Shown one piece after another: positions 24,571-32,914 of a stretch of 38,359 bases of DNA (positions are counted from its first letter, which is position 1; each line of letters starts with the position of its first letter). Both the position numbers and the translations under genes were made by a program. This stretch comes from Amycolatopsis echigonensis. Its GTDB lineage: Bacteria; Actinomycetota; Actinomycetes; Mycobacteriales; Pseudonocardiaceae. Below the pieces are notes generated by a model. The model had not been told where the DNA came from. It ran no database searches and saw only the letters and a program-made list of their open reading frames with translations. Location of the stretch: positions 1-38,359 of the forward strand of contig NZ_JACJHR010000082.1 of the NCBI RefSeq assembly GCF_014174495.1. The letters run 5' to 3'.

Positions 24571-25631
24571 GACGAAACCTCCGCGGTCGCGGACCGGCGC
24601 CGAAGCGCGAGAGACACGTAGACAAGTGCGACGAGGACCGGGACTTCGATGAGCGGCCCGACGACTCCGGCGAGCGCCTGCCCACTCGTGGCGCCGAAGG
24701 TGGCGATCGCGACGGCGATGGCGAGTTCGAAGTTGTTGCCCGCCGCGGTGAAGGCCAGCGTCGTGGTCCGTTCGTACGACAGGCCGATCGCCTTGCCGAC
24801 CGCGTAGGAGCCGGCCCACATGAGTCCGAAGTAGACCAGCAGCGGCAGCGCGATCCGGGCGACGTCGAGCGGGCGGCTCGTGATCTGGTCGCCCTGCAGC
24901 GCGAACAGGACGACGATGGTGAACAGCAGTCCGTACAACGCGATCGGGCCGATCTTCGGCAGGAACCGGGATTCGTACCAGGTGCGTCCCTTCGCGCGTT
25001 CGCCCAGCCGCCGGGACAGGTAACCGGCGAGCGGCGGGATGCCCAGGAACACCAGCACGCTCTTGGCGATCTGCCCCGCGGAAACGCTCAGGTCCGCTTG
25101 CGGCAGGCTGAGCCAGCCGGGCAGCACGGCGAGGTAGAACCAGCCGAGGACGCCGAACATGACGACCTGGAACACCGAGTTCAGCGCGACCAGCACGGCG
25201 GCGGCCTCCCGGTCGCCGCAGGCCAGGTCGTTCCAGATGATCACCATCGCGATGCAGCGGGCGAGGCCGACGATGATCAACCCGGTCCGGTACTCCGGCA
25301 GATCGGGCAGCAGCAACCAGGCGAGCGCGAACATCAGCGCCGGGCCGATCAGCCAGTTCAGCACCAGCGACGGCCACAGCAGCCGCCGGTCGGCGGTCAC
25401 GCTGCCGAGCCGGTCGTAGCGGACCTTCGCCAGCACCGGGTACATCATCACGAGCAGACCGAGCGCGATCGGCAGCGAGATCCCGTCGACCGAAACCGCG
25501 TTCAGCACCCCGGCCAGGCCGGGGATCGAGCGGCCGGCCAGAAGACCGAGCACCATCGCGGCAGCGATCCACACCGGAAGGAATCGGTCCAAAGTGGACA
25601 GTTTGCCGACTACGCCGGTTTCCGTCGTCAC
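24567..25631 (-). CDS. acr3: Arsenite efflux permease Acr3
   Basis: 354 residues with about ten hydrophobic segments. Conserved Acr3 motifs are visible: LVMMYPVLAKVRYD, the Cys-containing GLARCIAMVIIWNDLACGD of TM4-TM5 and FTAAGNNFELAIAVAIATFG near the C-terminus. It exports arsenite. The start GTG 25629-25631 overlaps the arsR2 stop (GTGA) and its stop overlaps the arsC start (ATGA), so arsR2-acr3-arsC are translationally coupled. Confidence 0.95.
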   Translation of the reverse strand: MTTETGVVGKLSTLDRFLPVWIAAAMVLGLLAGRSIPGLAGVLNAVSVDGISLPIALGLLVMMYPVLAKVRYDRLGSVTADRRLLWPSLVLNWLIGPALMFALAWLLLPDLPEYRTGLIIVGLARCIAMVIIWNDLACGDREAAAVLVALNSVFQVVMFGVLGWFYLAVLPGWLSLPQADLSVSAGQIAKSVLVFLGIPPLAGYLSRRLGERAKGRTWYESRFLPKIGPIALYGLLFTIVVLFALQGDQITSRPLDVARIALPLLVYFGLMWAGSYAVGKAIGLSYERTTTLAFTAAGNNFELAIAVAIATFGATSGQALAGVVGPLIEVPVLVALVYVSLALRRRSATAEVSS

Positions 25632-25990
25632 GCCAGCGTCTCCATCTCGCCCGGGACCAGCGTGGCCGAGAGCCGGGCCAGGAGCTCCGGACGGACGCGG
25701 TAGTACACCCAGGTGCCGCGCCGTTCCCCGGTGATCAAGCCGGATTCGCGCAGCACCTTCAGGTGGTGCGAGATCGTCGGGCCGGTGAGGTCGAACGCGT
25801 CGGTCAGGTCGCATACGCACGCTTCCCCGCCGGCGTGGGACGCGATCAGCGAGAGCAACCGCAGCCGCACCGGATCGGACAGCGCTTTGAACAGCTTCGA
25901 CAGCTCCGCGGCCTGGTCCTCGTCCAGCGGTTCGCGCGTCAATGGGGTGCAGCACGCGCTGATCGTTGCCATCAAGAGCTGCTTCGACAT
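25628..25990 (-). CDS. arsR: ArsR family repressor, CxC type
   Basis: 120 residues from ATG 25988-25990. It carries the classical As(III) site CVCDL (C58, C60) in the recognition-helix region and the winged helix TGPTISHHLKVL. Two more Cys (C13, C14) lie near the N-terminus. No ribosome site precedes the ATG, while a -10-like AAGATA ends about five bases before it, so a leaderless mRNA is plausible; an alternative start is ATG 25972. It is first gene of the leftward ars operon and divergent from arsI. Confidence 0.9.
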   Translation of the reverse strand: MSKQLLMATISACCTPLTREPLDEDQAAELSKLFKALSDPVRLRLLSLIASHAGGEACVCDLTDAFDLTGPTISHHLKVLRESGLITGERRGTWVYYRVRPELLARLSATLVPGEMETLA

Positions 25991-26056
25991 GCGTCTATCT
26001 TGACAGACATCTAAGTAGACAGCAATCTAGGTCTGCCCCTGTTTCGATGTTCATCT
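25991..26056. promoter_or_regulatory. Divergent arsR/arsI control region with TCTA repeats
   Basis: This AT-richer gap holds repeated words around GTCTATC, ACATCTA, CAATCTA and CATCTA within 60 bp, plus partial palindromes such as GTCTATC...GTAGAC. ArsR proteins bind short such repeats, and both the leftward operon and arsI should be controlled from here. On the minus strand a possible -35 TTGCTG, an 18-bp spacer and -10 AAGATA precede arsR2. Confidence 0.6.
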
Positions 26057-26072
26057 ATTCAAGGAGTACGGG

Positions 26073-26522
26073 ATGTCCCGAGTTCAGCTCGCCCTGCGCG
26101 TGGGAGACCCCGCTGGTTCGATCGACTTCTACTCAAAGCTTTTCGGCGTCGAACCAGCCAAACTCCGGCCGGGATACGCCAACTTCGCCGTCGCCGAGCC
26201 CGCGCTCAAGCTCGTGCTCCTGGAGGGCGAGCCCGGGCAGGCGACCGTCCTGGACCACCTCGGCGTCGAGGTCGAGTCGACGGACGACGTCAACGAGGCC
26301 AGCAAGCGCCTCACCGGGGAGGGCTTGGAGACGCTGACCGAGGACAACACGACCTGTTGCTACGCCGTGCAGGACAAGGTGTGGGTGCACGGTCCGGGCC
26401 AGGAGCCGTGGGAGGTTTACACGGTCAAGGCGGATTCGCCGACTTACGGCTCCGACAGTGCCGCGCTCGCCTCGTGCTGCACGTCCGAGGAAGCCGCCAA
26501 GCCAGAAGGATGTTGCGCTTGA
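26073..26522 (+). CDS. arsI: ArsI-type C-As lyase (CadI/VOC family)
   Basis: 149 residues; AGGAG precedes ATG 26073. It is a small glyoxalase/VOC-fold protein with candidate iron ligands Q5, H62 and E114, corresponding to the Q/H/E triad of ArsI. The vicinal pair C95-C96 (TTCCYAV) matches the arsenical-binding site. The C-terminal tail adds two further CC pairs (135-136 and 147-148). ArsI uses Fe(II) and O2 to cleave the carbon-arsenic bond of methylarsenite. It was formerly annotated CadI. It is divergent from arsR2, sharing the TCTA-rich control region. Confidence 0.9.
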   Translation: MSRVQLALRVGDPAGSIDFYSKLFGVEPAKLRPGYANFAVAEPALKLVLLEGEPGQATVLDHLGVEVESTDDVNEASKRLTGEGLETLTEDNTTCCYAVQDKVWVHGPGQEPWEVYTVKADSPTYGSDSAALASCCTSEEAAKPEGCCA

Positions 26523-26538
26523 TCTCGGTGGCTGCGGC

Positions 26539-27155
26539 TCAGAAGTTCGCCCGCCGCGCGCGGTCGAAAGCGAGCGCGCTGCCGAGTTCAGTCCGGCTGG
26601 CCGGGTGCAGGCAGTAGCGGCCGAGCAGGCGATAGGCGAAGGTGGCGTCGACGCCGAGGGTCTTGGCCGGGATCCGGCTCGGCGGGCAGCCGGTCCTGGC
26701 GCCACCAGCGGGTGAACTGCTTGCGCTGCCATTGCTGCTCGTTTTTCCCGGCCGCTACCCAAATCTCCGGCCCGTCGAGGAAGTACGGCTGGATCGACAT
26801 GACCGCTGACCACGGCAGGAACGATTCGAAAGTCCGCCGCCCGCGAACTGCACGGCCGAATAGGGCAGACCGGTCGCGGGCCAGCCCTGCGCGCGCATTG
26901 TCGCCACCGCCGAGCCAGCCGGTTTCCGACGCAACCGGGCGTCCGCGCCTACCACGGCGAAAACGGCCAGCAATACGGTGAACCACGCCGCGCCAGTCCC
27001 CGCCACCCCTCTCCCCTGTCATACGAGTACGCACTGATCGCCGCCGCCATCAGGGCCAGTAGAACCAGAACGGCCATCGCGTTGCGATATCGGCCTGCCG
27101 GGCCGTACGCCCATGCCTCCGGAACCGTCAGCTCAGAAGATTGGGTCCCAGACAT
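26539..27155 (-). pseudogene. Decayed membrane-protein gene with three frame changes
   Basis: One minus-strand protein can be followed through successive frames: 27155 to about 26980 (MSGTQSSELTV, a membrane segment AMAVLVLLALMAAAISAY), then the frame of 27006 (AAWFTVLLAVFAVVGADARL), then the frame of 27034 (PYFLDGPEIWVAAGKNE...WWRQD), then the frame ending at TGA 26539-26541 (LGVDATFAYRLLGRYCLH). Each piece has coding-like codon use but none is complete, so at least three frameshifts disrupt it. No family was recognised. The 27156-27320 gap beyond it holds no gene. Confidence 0.7.
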
Positions 27156-27320
27156 GTTTCACCCCGCAGCAGGCATGCGGGCGGAGTCGCCGTCGACCTT
27201 CGTCTCGGTCGCTCGCACCGCTCCGTCTGCCGAACCGCGCACGGTCGTCGAGCGTCACAAACAGCCGGGCTCGCCGCGAACCGCGCGGGACCGGTCGTCG
27301 ATCCGGAGCGGAGACACCTC

Positions 27321-27350
27321 TTGCCACCAGGCATCCGGCACCGTTATGTT
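27321..27350 (+). promoter_or_regulatory. Predicted lcp promoter
   Basis: TTGCCA (27321-27326), an 18-bp spacer and TATGTT (27345-27350) form a sigma70-like promoter. It lies about 100 bp before the lcp start. The following TTAATGAGAAATC is unusually A/T-rich for this window. No operator palindrome was recognised. Confidence 0.5.
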
Positions 27351-27452
27351 AATGAGAAATCACTTCTTCCGAGACTGTCGACACGGGGCGGCGAGCAGCC
27401 CCTGGCCGGTGATGGGATGGCAACGACGCCTACCAGAGAGGCAGACAAGTAC

Positions 27453-28664
27453 ATGGAGAATCTCAGCAGAAGGAAGGTGCTGACCCTCGGCGCGGCGTTG
27501 GGCATCGCGGGCATGGCGGGCACCACCGGCACTGCGTGGGCGTGGTCGAGCAAGGGGTCCATCGCCGGGAGCGGGACGGGGGCCGATCCGTTCCAGGTCT
27601 GGGACGACACCGCGGACGCGGTAGCCAAGGCGTTGCTGACCGAGGGCAAAGTGCCGGAGGTCAATACGGCCTGGGAAAGCTGGATCGACAACAACGCGCC
27701 GTTGCCCGCTGGCATGCCGGACTATCTGGTGGCGTATCTGCAGCAGGTCAACAAACTGCCGTCGTGGGCGGATCCGGCCAAGCTTGCCGCGTCGGAGAAG
27801 CTTTATACGCGGTTGAGCAGTTATCTTTTCGTCTCGGAGTCGCTCGGCAGCGGGATCATGAGCACCGTTATTCCGCGGGAGGCGCGGGCGGTTTACTGGT
27901 CAGCCGGCGGCGCGGACATGAAGCAGCGGGCGGCCAAGACGTTCACTTTTGGTTACGACCTGCACAACTCCAAGGCTTGGGCGCCGGACGGGCATTTCGT
28001 CGTTACGGCCAACAAGACCCGGCTGGTGCACGCGGTGGTGCGGAATTTGCTGCCGACGTCGGCGAAGTACCAGGCGGGCGCGGATCAGCCCAAGCCGATC
28101 AGCAACGGCGACATTCTGCGGACGTTCCATTCCGTGGCCACGTTCGCGCGCAGCAACATGCTCAAGTGGAACATCGCGTTGTCGACGGCGGAGCAGGACG
28201 CGGATCTGCATGCCTGGCAGGTCGCGCTGCATCTCCTTGGCGTGCAGGAGCAGTTCATTCCGAAGACGTGGGCGGACGCGGAAGCTCAGGCACAGCAGAT
28301 GCTGTGGCCGGTGCTCGGGCCGACCGAGGAAGGGGTCAGCCTGGCGAAGACGTTGCTCGGATATATCGAAAATCCGACGCTCGGGCTCGATTCCGGATTC
28401 GTCAACGAGCTGGTCCGGTATCTGCTCAACGACCAGATGGGCGATTGGCTCGGGCTCCCCCGCGACTACGCGCAGGCGGCGTTGGTGCGGATCGAATGGC
28501 CCGCGTATGTGGCGTTCCGCGAGGGCGTCTCCAAGATCATGCCGGGCAGTTTCTATCTTTTCGACCAGTTCGTGCGCGGCATTTCGATGATGTACCTCAA
28601 CAACGGCACCTCGCCGACGCAGACGCCGATCACGCTCCCCACGGCGAATCGGCCGGGTGCCTAA
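27453..28664 (+). CDS. lcp: Latex-clearing protein (rubber oxygenase) Lcp
   Basis: 403 residues, close to the 407 of LcpK30. The N-terminus carries a twin-arginine signal (SRRKVLTLGAALGIAGMAG) for Tat export. The residues key in LcpK30 (E148, R164, K167, T168, haem ligand H198) occur here as E143, R159, K162, T163 and H193, all shifted by exactly five. Lcp cleaves cis-1,4-polyisoprene by dioxygenation to aldehyde/ketone oligoisoprenoids outside the cell. Start ATG 27453 was chosen; ATG 27417 would lengthen the signal. No oxiAB-like aldehyde dehydrogenase genes are adjacent. Its stop overlaps that of the convergent regulator by 3 nt. Confidence 0.92.
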   Translation: MENLSRRKVLTLGAALGIAGMAGTTGTAWAWSSKGSIAGSGTGADPFQVWDDTADAVAKALLTEGKVPEVNTAWESWIDNNAPLPAGMPDYLVAYLQQVNKLPSWADPAKLAASEKLYTRLSSYLFVSESLGSGIMSTVIPREARAVYWSAGGADMKQRAAKTFTFGYDLHNSKAWAPDGHFVVTANKTRLVHAVVRNLLPTSAKYQAGADQPKPISNGDILRTFHSVATFARSNMLKWNIALSTAEQDADLHAWQVALHLLGVQEQFIPKTWADAEAQAQQMLWPVLGPTEEGVSLAKTLLGYIENPTLGLDSGFVNELVRYLLNDQMGDWLGLPRDYAQAALVRIEWPAYVAFREGVSKIMPGSFYLFDQFVRGISMMYLNNGTSPTQTPITLPTANRPGA

Positions 28665-29803
28665 AGTCCCAGTGCGCTCAGCAAGAATGCGGTGACGGCG
28701 GCGCGGTGGTCGGGGGTGTCCTCCCACCGCAGCCGCCGGCCGGTTTCGACTACCGCGCCGAAGCCCGCGTGCACCAGCACGCGGGCCTGGTGCGCGTCGA
28801 GATCCGGCCGGGCCAGGCGGAGTTGTTCCTCCCATACGGCGATGTGCTCGCGTTGCGCGAGGATCAGCGGACGCTGCAACGACGCGGGCAGGCCGCCTAG
28901 TTCGGCGGCCGCGACGTTGGTCAAGGCGGTGTGTTCGAAGCTGTACGCCACGTAGGTTGCGGCCAGCACGGGCAAGGCTTGTGCGCCGGTGGTGCCATGC
29001 AGGTTTTGTTCCACAGCTTGCGACAGGAGTCCCGCGGCTTGCAGGCAGGCAGCCGCCAGGATTTCGGCTTTGTTGGGGAAATGGCGGTAGAGCGCCGACG
29101 GCACCAAGCCGACCGCCTCGGCGATGCGGGCGTTCGTGACCGTGGCGAATCCGTCGCGTTCGAACAACGGCACGGCGGCGGCGAGGATTTGCGCGCGGCG
29201 GGTTCGTGGCACCGGCTGAGCGGGAAGCTCTACCGACGGCGCGGCCGGGGTGGTCGTCGAGGTGGCGAGGCGCAGGGCGGATTCGGTCAGCAGATTCTCG
29301 GCGCGGTGGTGGGCGATCGACGTACGGTGCATGGTGATCGAGCCGATCGCGCCGAGTGCGGCTACGGCGCGGAGCTCCGCGTCCGGCGACGGCCGCACCA
29401 CATCGGTCACACGCGCGACGACCTGGGCGAATTTCGCGCTCAGGACGCGACGGTCCGCTCGCTCGAGGTAACGCGCCTCCCAGCGGTAAAGGCCGCCGGA
29501 CTCGCGGTGCGCGACCGTGACGCGGGCCAGCGGGCGGAGGACCTCGGCCGCGGGCGCGTCCGGCGGCACCGCGTCGAGCGCGGCGACCAGGCGGTCCGCC
29601 ATCACGTTCGCGCACTCAGTGAACAGGGCGTATTTGTTCGGGAAATGCCGGTACAGCGCCGCCGCGGTGATCCCGACGGCGGCGGCGATCTCCTCCATCG
29701 ACGCCGCGTGGTACCCGCGTTCGCTGAAGGCGCGGCCCGCTGCCTCGACGATGAGCTGCTTGCGGTTGCGCGGACGGGTGGCCGCAGCCGGTTCGGAGGT
29801 CAC
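28661..29803 (-). CDS. Tandem double-TetR regulator
   Basis: About 380 residues from GTG 29801-29803, twice the usual TetR length. It contains two complete TetR helix-turn-helix units: the first ending EIAAAVGITAAALYRHF, the second RIAEAVGLVPSALYRHFPNK, each followed by a helical domain. The two halves are separated by a Pro/Thr-rich linker. Convergence with lcp and overlapping stops make it a candidate lcp regulator, by inference; TetR-type LcpR regulators are known next to lcp in other actinobacteria. No frameshift is needed, so it is a true fusion. An overlapping-stop antisense arrangement could also let each transcript affect the other. Confidence 0.85.
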   Translation of the reverse strand: MTSEPAAATRPRNRKQLIVEAAGRAFSERGYHAASMEEIAAAVGITAAALYRHFPNKYALFTECANVMADRLVAALDAVPPDAPAAEVLRPLARVTVAHRESGGLYRWEARYLERADRRVLSAKFAQVVARVTDVVRPSPDAELRAVAALGAIGSITMHRTSIAHHRAENLLTESALRLATSTTTPAAPSVELPAQPVPRTRRAQILAAAVPLFERDGFATVTNARIAEAVGLVPSALYRHFPNKAEILAAACLQAAGLLSQAVEQNLHGTTGAQALPVLAATYVAYSFEHTALTNVAAAELGGLPASLQRPLILAQREHIAVWEEQLRLARPDLDAHQARVLVHAGFGAVVETGRRLRWEDTPDHRAAVTAFLLSALGL

Positions 29804-29873
29804 CGCGGACCCCGAGCACACGGAAGCGGACGTACGGCCATGCCGGCCAGTCAATCACGAGACGGGCGCGTCT

Positions 29874-30098
29874 TCACGCGGGCGGGAGGAGACGCGTCGC
29901 CAGCGCCTCGAGCCAAAGCGGCTTCCAAGTAGTTAGTGCACGCAGCGAATTGCCGGCCACGGCTACCGGCACCGCGGTGGCGACCAGTTCGGGTGCTCCG
30001 GGCATCGCTTCGGCTTTGGCAGACGCCACTTCCGTCACCATGGCCAGCAGCTCGTCCGGAACATCAGATCCCCATCCACACAGCGGATCTCCAGTCTG
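29874..30098 (-). pseudogene. Fragment of an unidentified minus-strand gene
   Basis: A 74-codon open stretch ends at TGA 29874-29876 and begins right after an in-frame stop. Its first two thirds have coding-like codon use (CGWGSDVPDELLAMVTEVAS, later ALTTWKPLWLEALATRLLPPA). A second stretch in another frame (30253 to 30035) could be its upstream continuation, suggesting a decayed gene. No family was recognised. The rest of the 29804-30432 gap shows nothing. Confidence 0.35.
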
Positions 30099-30432
30099 TC
30101 ATCGCCCGGCACCCAGTTCGAGGTTGCACCGGATGCGTTCCGGGGCCGCCGAATCGCCGTTTTTCCCGTCTGGCCGACGGTCTTCGCCGCGAAATCAGCA
30201 ACGCCGACGGATCTCCGCGCGCAAGCGATCAGCGCGCGCAGATTGCCGAGCACAGCCTTACGCTCGTCCCGGGGAACAGGAGCCCACCACGGTACGAGCG
30301 GTGTTCATCGTCGGGCTGACGGCAACTCCACGCGCGACGATCCTCTCGGCGATCCGCGGGGCAGGGACCGCCCAGCGGGACCAGCCGAGGCCGGTGACCT
30401 GCGCCGGAGCGCCGTTCGATGATAATGACCGG

Positions 30433-30969
30433 GTGACCGTGACGAGGATCCGCGAGTTCCGCACCCTGCGCGGGCTGACCGTGCGCCAGCTCGCCGACCA
30501 GGCGGGAGTGTCGACCGGGTTGATCAGCCAGGTCGAGCGGGGCGTCACCGACCCCAGCCTGGAGACCATGCGGCGGATCGCCGAGGTGCTCGACATCCCG
30601 CTGTTCAGCCTGTTCCAGGAGCCGGACGAGGAAACCGTCGCGGTGATCCGGCACGACGACCGGTATCGGATCTCCTCGCCGCACCACGCGATCACCTACA
30701 CCCGCGCGTCGCCTGGCGGCGCGAAGCTCGAGGTGCTCGAAGGCGTGCTCGAACCCGGCGGGGTCTCGTCCGACGAACTGCGCTCGCATCCGTCCGAGGA
30801 ATGCGTGGTGGTGATCGCCGGACGGCTGACCGTCCAGGTCGGCGAGCAGACGCACGTGCTCAAGACCGGCGACAGCTGCCATTTCGATTCGGCCATCCCG
30901 CACCGCTTCCGCAACGACGGCCGGACCGCTGCCCGGTTCCTCGTCAGCGTCACTCCGCCCAGTTACTGA
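30433..30969 (+). CDS. XRE-cupin transcriptional regulator
   Basis: 178 residues from GTG 30433 (GTG 30439 possible). An N-terminal XRE helix-turn-helix (REFRTLRGLTVRQLADQAG, then STGLISQVERG) is joined to a C-terminal cupin domain (HPSEECVVVIAGRLTVQVG, KTGDSCHFDSAIPHRFRN), whose His/Glu set is intact. Such regulators sense small metabolites such as amines or amino acids. It lies 75 bp before the AraC gene; a shared promoter is possible. Its own target is not evident. Confidence 0.85.
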   Translation: MTVTRIREFRTLRGLTVRQLADQAGVSTGLISQVERGVTDPSLETMRRIAEVLDIPLFSLFQEPDEETVAVIRHDDRYRISSPHHAITYTRASPGGAKLEVLEGVLEPGGVSSDELRSHPSEECVVVIAGRLTVQVGEQTHVLKTGDSCHFDSAIPHRFRNDGRTAARFLVSVTPPSY

Positions 30970-31043
30970 TACTTCCGGCGGAGGTGCCCGCCCCGAAATT
31001 GGTCTAGACTTTTCGCCTCGAACGCGGCGAAAAGGACGGACTG

Positions 31044-31979
31044 ATGCGAGGGACGACGGCGCCCCCGGGAATGTGCTGCCGACCGGGCAAAACCGGGGAA
31101 CTTCCGCTGCACCGGCTCGAGGTGCCCGCGCCCGGGGCGGTGCCGTTCGCGGTCGGTTCCTTCGACGCGGTGGGACCGTTGTCGAGGGCGGAATTCCCGC
31201 ATCGGCACACGTTCCACGAAATCGTGCTCGTCACCGGAGGGACCGGCGCGCACGTCGTCGACCTGACGCGGTGGGAGCTGAGCCCGCCGCACCTCGGCGT
31301 CGTCACCCCGGGCCAGGTGCACCATTGGGAGGCGAGCGGGCTCACCGGATCGGTCGTGCTGTTCACCGACGACTTCCTCTTCGACCATCCGGCCGACCGC
31401 GAAACCCTGCGCAGGCTGCGTGAACGGCCGTGGCTGCGGCTGGACCGGGCCGAGCACGACCGCACCGCGCGGCTGATCGCCGAACTCGAGGAGGAATTCC
31501 GCCGCGGCGGCGAGGACGGCGAATCCGTGCTGCGCGCCCTGCTGCACGTGCTGATCGTGCGCGCCGGACGGCTGCCCGGAATTCCGTCCGCGCCGGCACC
31601 CGCCCGCGCCCGCGCGGTAGCGGCGGAATTCGCGCAGCAGGCGGAAAAATCCGAGCTGGGACTGTGGTCGGTGCGCGCGCACGCCGAACGGCTCGGCGTC
31701 ACTCCCGGCTACCTCACCGAGGCCGTCAAAGCGGCGACCGGGCGCACCGCGGCGGAATTGGTGCGCGAGGCGCGAATCCAGGAGGCGAAACGGTTTCTGC
31801 TGCGGACGAATCTGTCCGTGCGGCAGGTGGCGAGCCGCGTCGGATTCGCCGACCTGGCCTACTTTTGCCGGTTCTTCCGGCGCGAAACCGGGTTGAGCCC
31901 CGGCGGATTCCGCCGCACCGGTGACGCCGCCCCGAAGATTCACCACGACTGCGGGACTCCGTCCATCGCCGCGGGCTGA
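31044..31979 (+). CDS. AraC family transcriptional regulator
   Basis: 311 residues. The N-terminal cupin-like sensor (FPHRHTFHEIVLVTGGTGAH, then TPGQVHHWEA) is followed by a helical middle and the C-terminal AraC double HTH (LGVTPGYLTEAVKAATGRTA and VRQVASRVGFADLAYFCRFF). It sits 50 bp before the secreted dioxygenase gene on the same strand, so it probably controls that gene, perhaps in response to an aromatic or carbohydrate signal. The start ATG 31044 has AAAGGAC upstream. Confidence 0.85.
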   Translation: MRGTTAPPGMCCRPGKTGELPLHRLEVPAPGAVPFAVGSFDAVGPLSRAEFPHRHTFHEIVLVTGGTGAHVVDLTRWELSPPHLGVVTPGQVHHWEASGLTGSVVLFTDDFLFDHPADRETLRRLRERPWLRLDRAEHDRTARLIAELEEEFRRGGEDGESVLRALLHVLIVRAGRLPGIPSAPAPARARAVAAEFAQQAEKSELGLWSVRAHAERLGVTPGYLTEAVKAATGRTAAELVREARIQEAKRFLLRTNLSVRQVASRVGFADLAYFCRFFRRETGLSPGGFRRTGDAAPKIHHDCGTPSIAAG

Positions 31980-32029
31980 TCTCCTCCCTACCGTCGAGGG
32001 GAATCCCGAGCCCCCACCGAGGAGCAGGC

Positions 32030-32842
32030 ATGGACGAAGACAGGAAGTTCAGCCGCAAGACAGTGCTGAAGGCCGCGCTGGCCGCCGGAGTCGCCGCGCC
32101 GGTCGCCCTCGTCGGCGGTCCCGCGCTGGCTCGCACGAATTTCGCGGGCGGGCAGAAGGTCGAGCCGACCCCGTACTGCCACGACGGCGACGAACCGACG
32201 ATCGACCAGACCGAGGGCCCCTACTTCAAACCGGACTCGCCCGAACGCAGCGTGCTCGTCGACGACAACACGCCGGGCCAGCGGCTCACCGTGAGCGGGT
32301 ACGTCTTCGGCTTGTCCTGCCAGCCGATCGGCCGCGCGCTCCTGGACTTCTGGCAGGCGGACGTCAACGGGGCCTACGACAACGACGGGTTCAACCTCCG
32401 CGGCCACCAGTACACGAACGACCTCGGAGAGTTCAAGCTGACCACCATCGTGCCCGGCCTCTACCCCGGCCGGACGCGGCACATCCACGTCAAGGTGCAA
32501 GCCCCCGGGCAGCCGATCCTGACGACCCAGCTGTACTTCCCGGGCGAGCCGCGCAACAACACCGACACGATCTTCGACGCGCGGCTGCTGATGACCGTCC
32601 GCGACGCCCCGGACAACGCCAAGGAGGCCGCGTTCGACTTCGTGCTCAACGTCCAGCAGACGCCCACGGGAGGGCCGACGACCGGACCGCCGAGCGGCGG
32701 GACGTCCTGGACCGCGGGCAAGGCGTACCCCGCCGGTACGCGCGTCACGTTCAACGGGGTCAGCTACGTGTGCCTTCAGGGCCACACCGCCCAGCAGGGC
32801 TGGGAACCGCCCAACGCGCCGGCGTTGTGGCAGAAGGGCTGA
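32030..32842 (+). CDS. Exported intradiol dioxygenase with carbohydrate-binding module
   Basis: 270 residues, GAGGAG before ATG 32030. The N-terminal basic stretch (RKFSRKTVLKAALAAG) plus hydrophobic core suggests a signal peptide; a twin-Arg is not clear. The intradiol core has the Fe ligands Y116 (NGAYDNDG), Y145 (PGLYPG), H151 and H153 (RHIHVKV). A Thr/Gly/Pro linker leads to a C-terminal CBM5/12-like module (about 224-270) rich in Trp/Tyr (WTAGKAYPAGTRV, GWEPPNAPALW). A similar fusion is known from Streptomyces sp. SirexAA-E as a catechol-type dioxygenase active on lignin-derived aromatics. Confidence 0.88.
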   Translation: MDEDRKFSRKTVLKAALAAGVAAPVALVGGPALARTNFAGGQKVEPTPYCHDGDEPTIDQTEGPYFKPDSPERSVLVDDNTPGQRLTVSGYVFGLSCQPIGRALLDFWQADVNGAYDNDGFNLRGHQYTNDLGEFKLTTIVPGLYPGRTRHIHVKVQAPGQPILTTQLYFPGEPRNNTDTIFDARLLMTVRDAPDNAKEAAFDFVLNVQQTPTGGPTTGPPSGGTSWTAGKAYPAGTRVTFNGVSYVCLQGHTAQQGWEPPNAPALWQKG

Positions 32843-32854
32843 CCCTCTCCCCAC

Positions 32855-32888
32855 GAGAACGGCGGGCTCCCCCGGGCCCGCCGTTCTC
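32855..32888 (+). terminator. Terminator after the dioxygenase gene
   Basis: GAGAACGGCGGGC (32855-32867) and GCCCGCCGTTCTC (32876-32888) form a perfect 13-bp stem, followed by CGTTTTCC, 12 bp beyond the dioxygenase stop. Confidence 0.8.
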
Positions 32889-32914
32889 CGTTTTCCGAGA
32901 AGCCCGGGCCGGGC

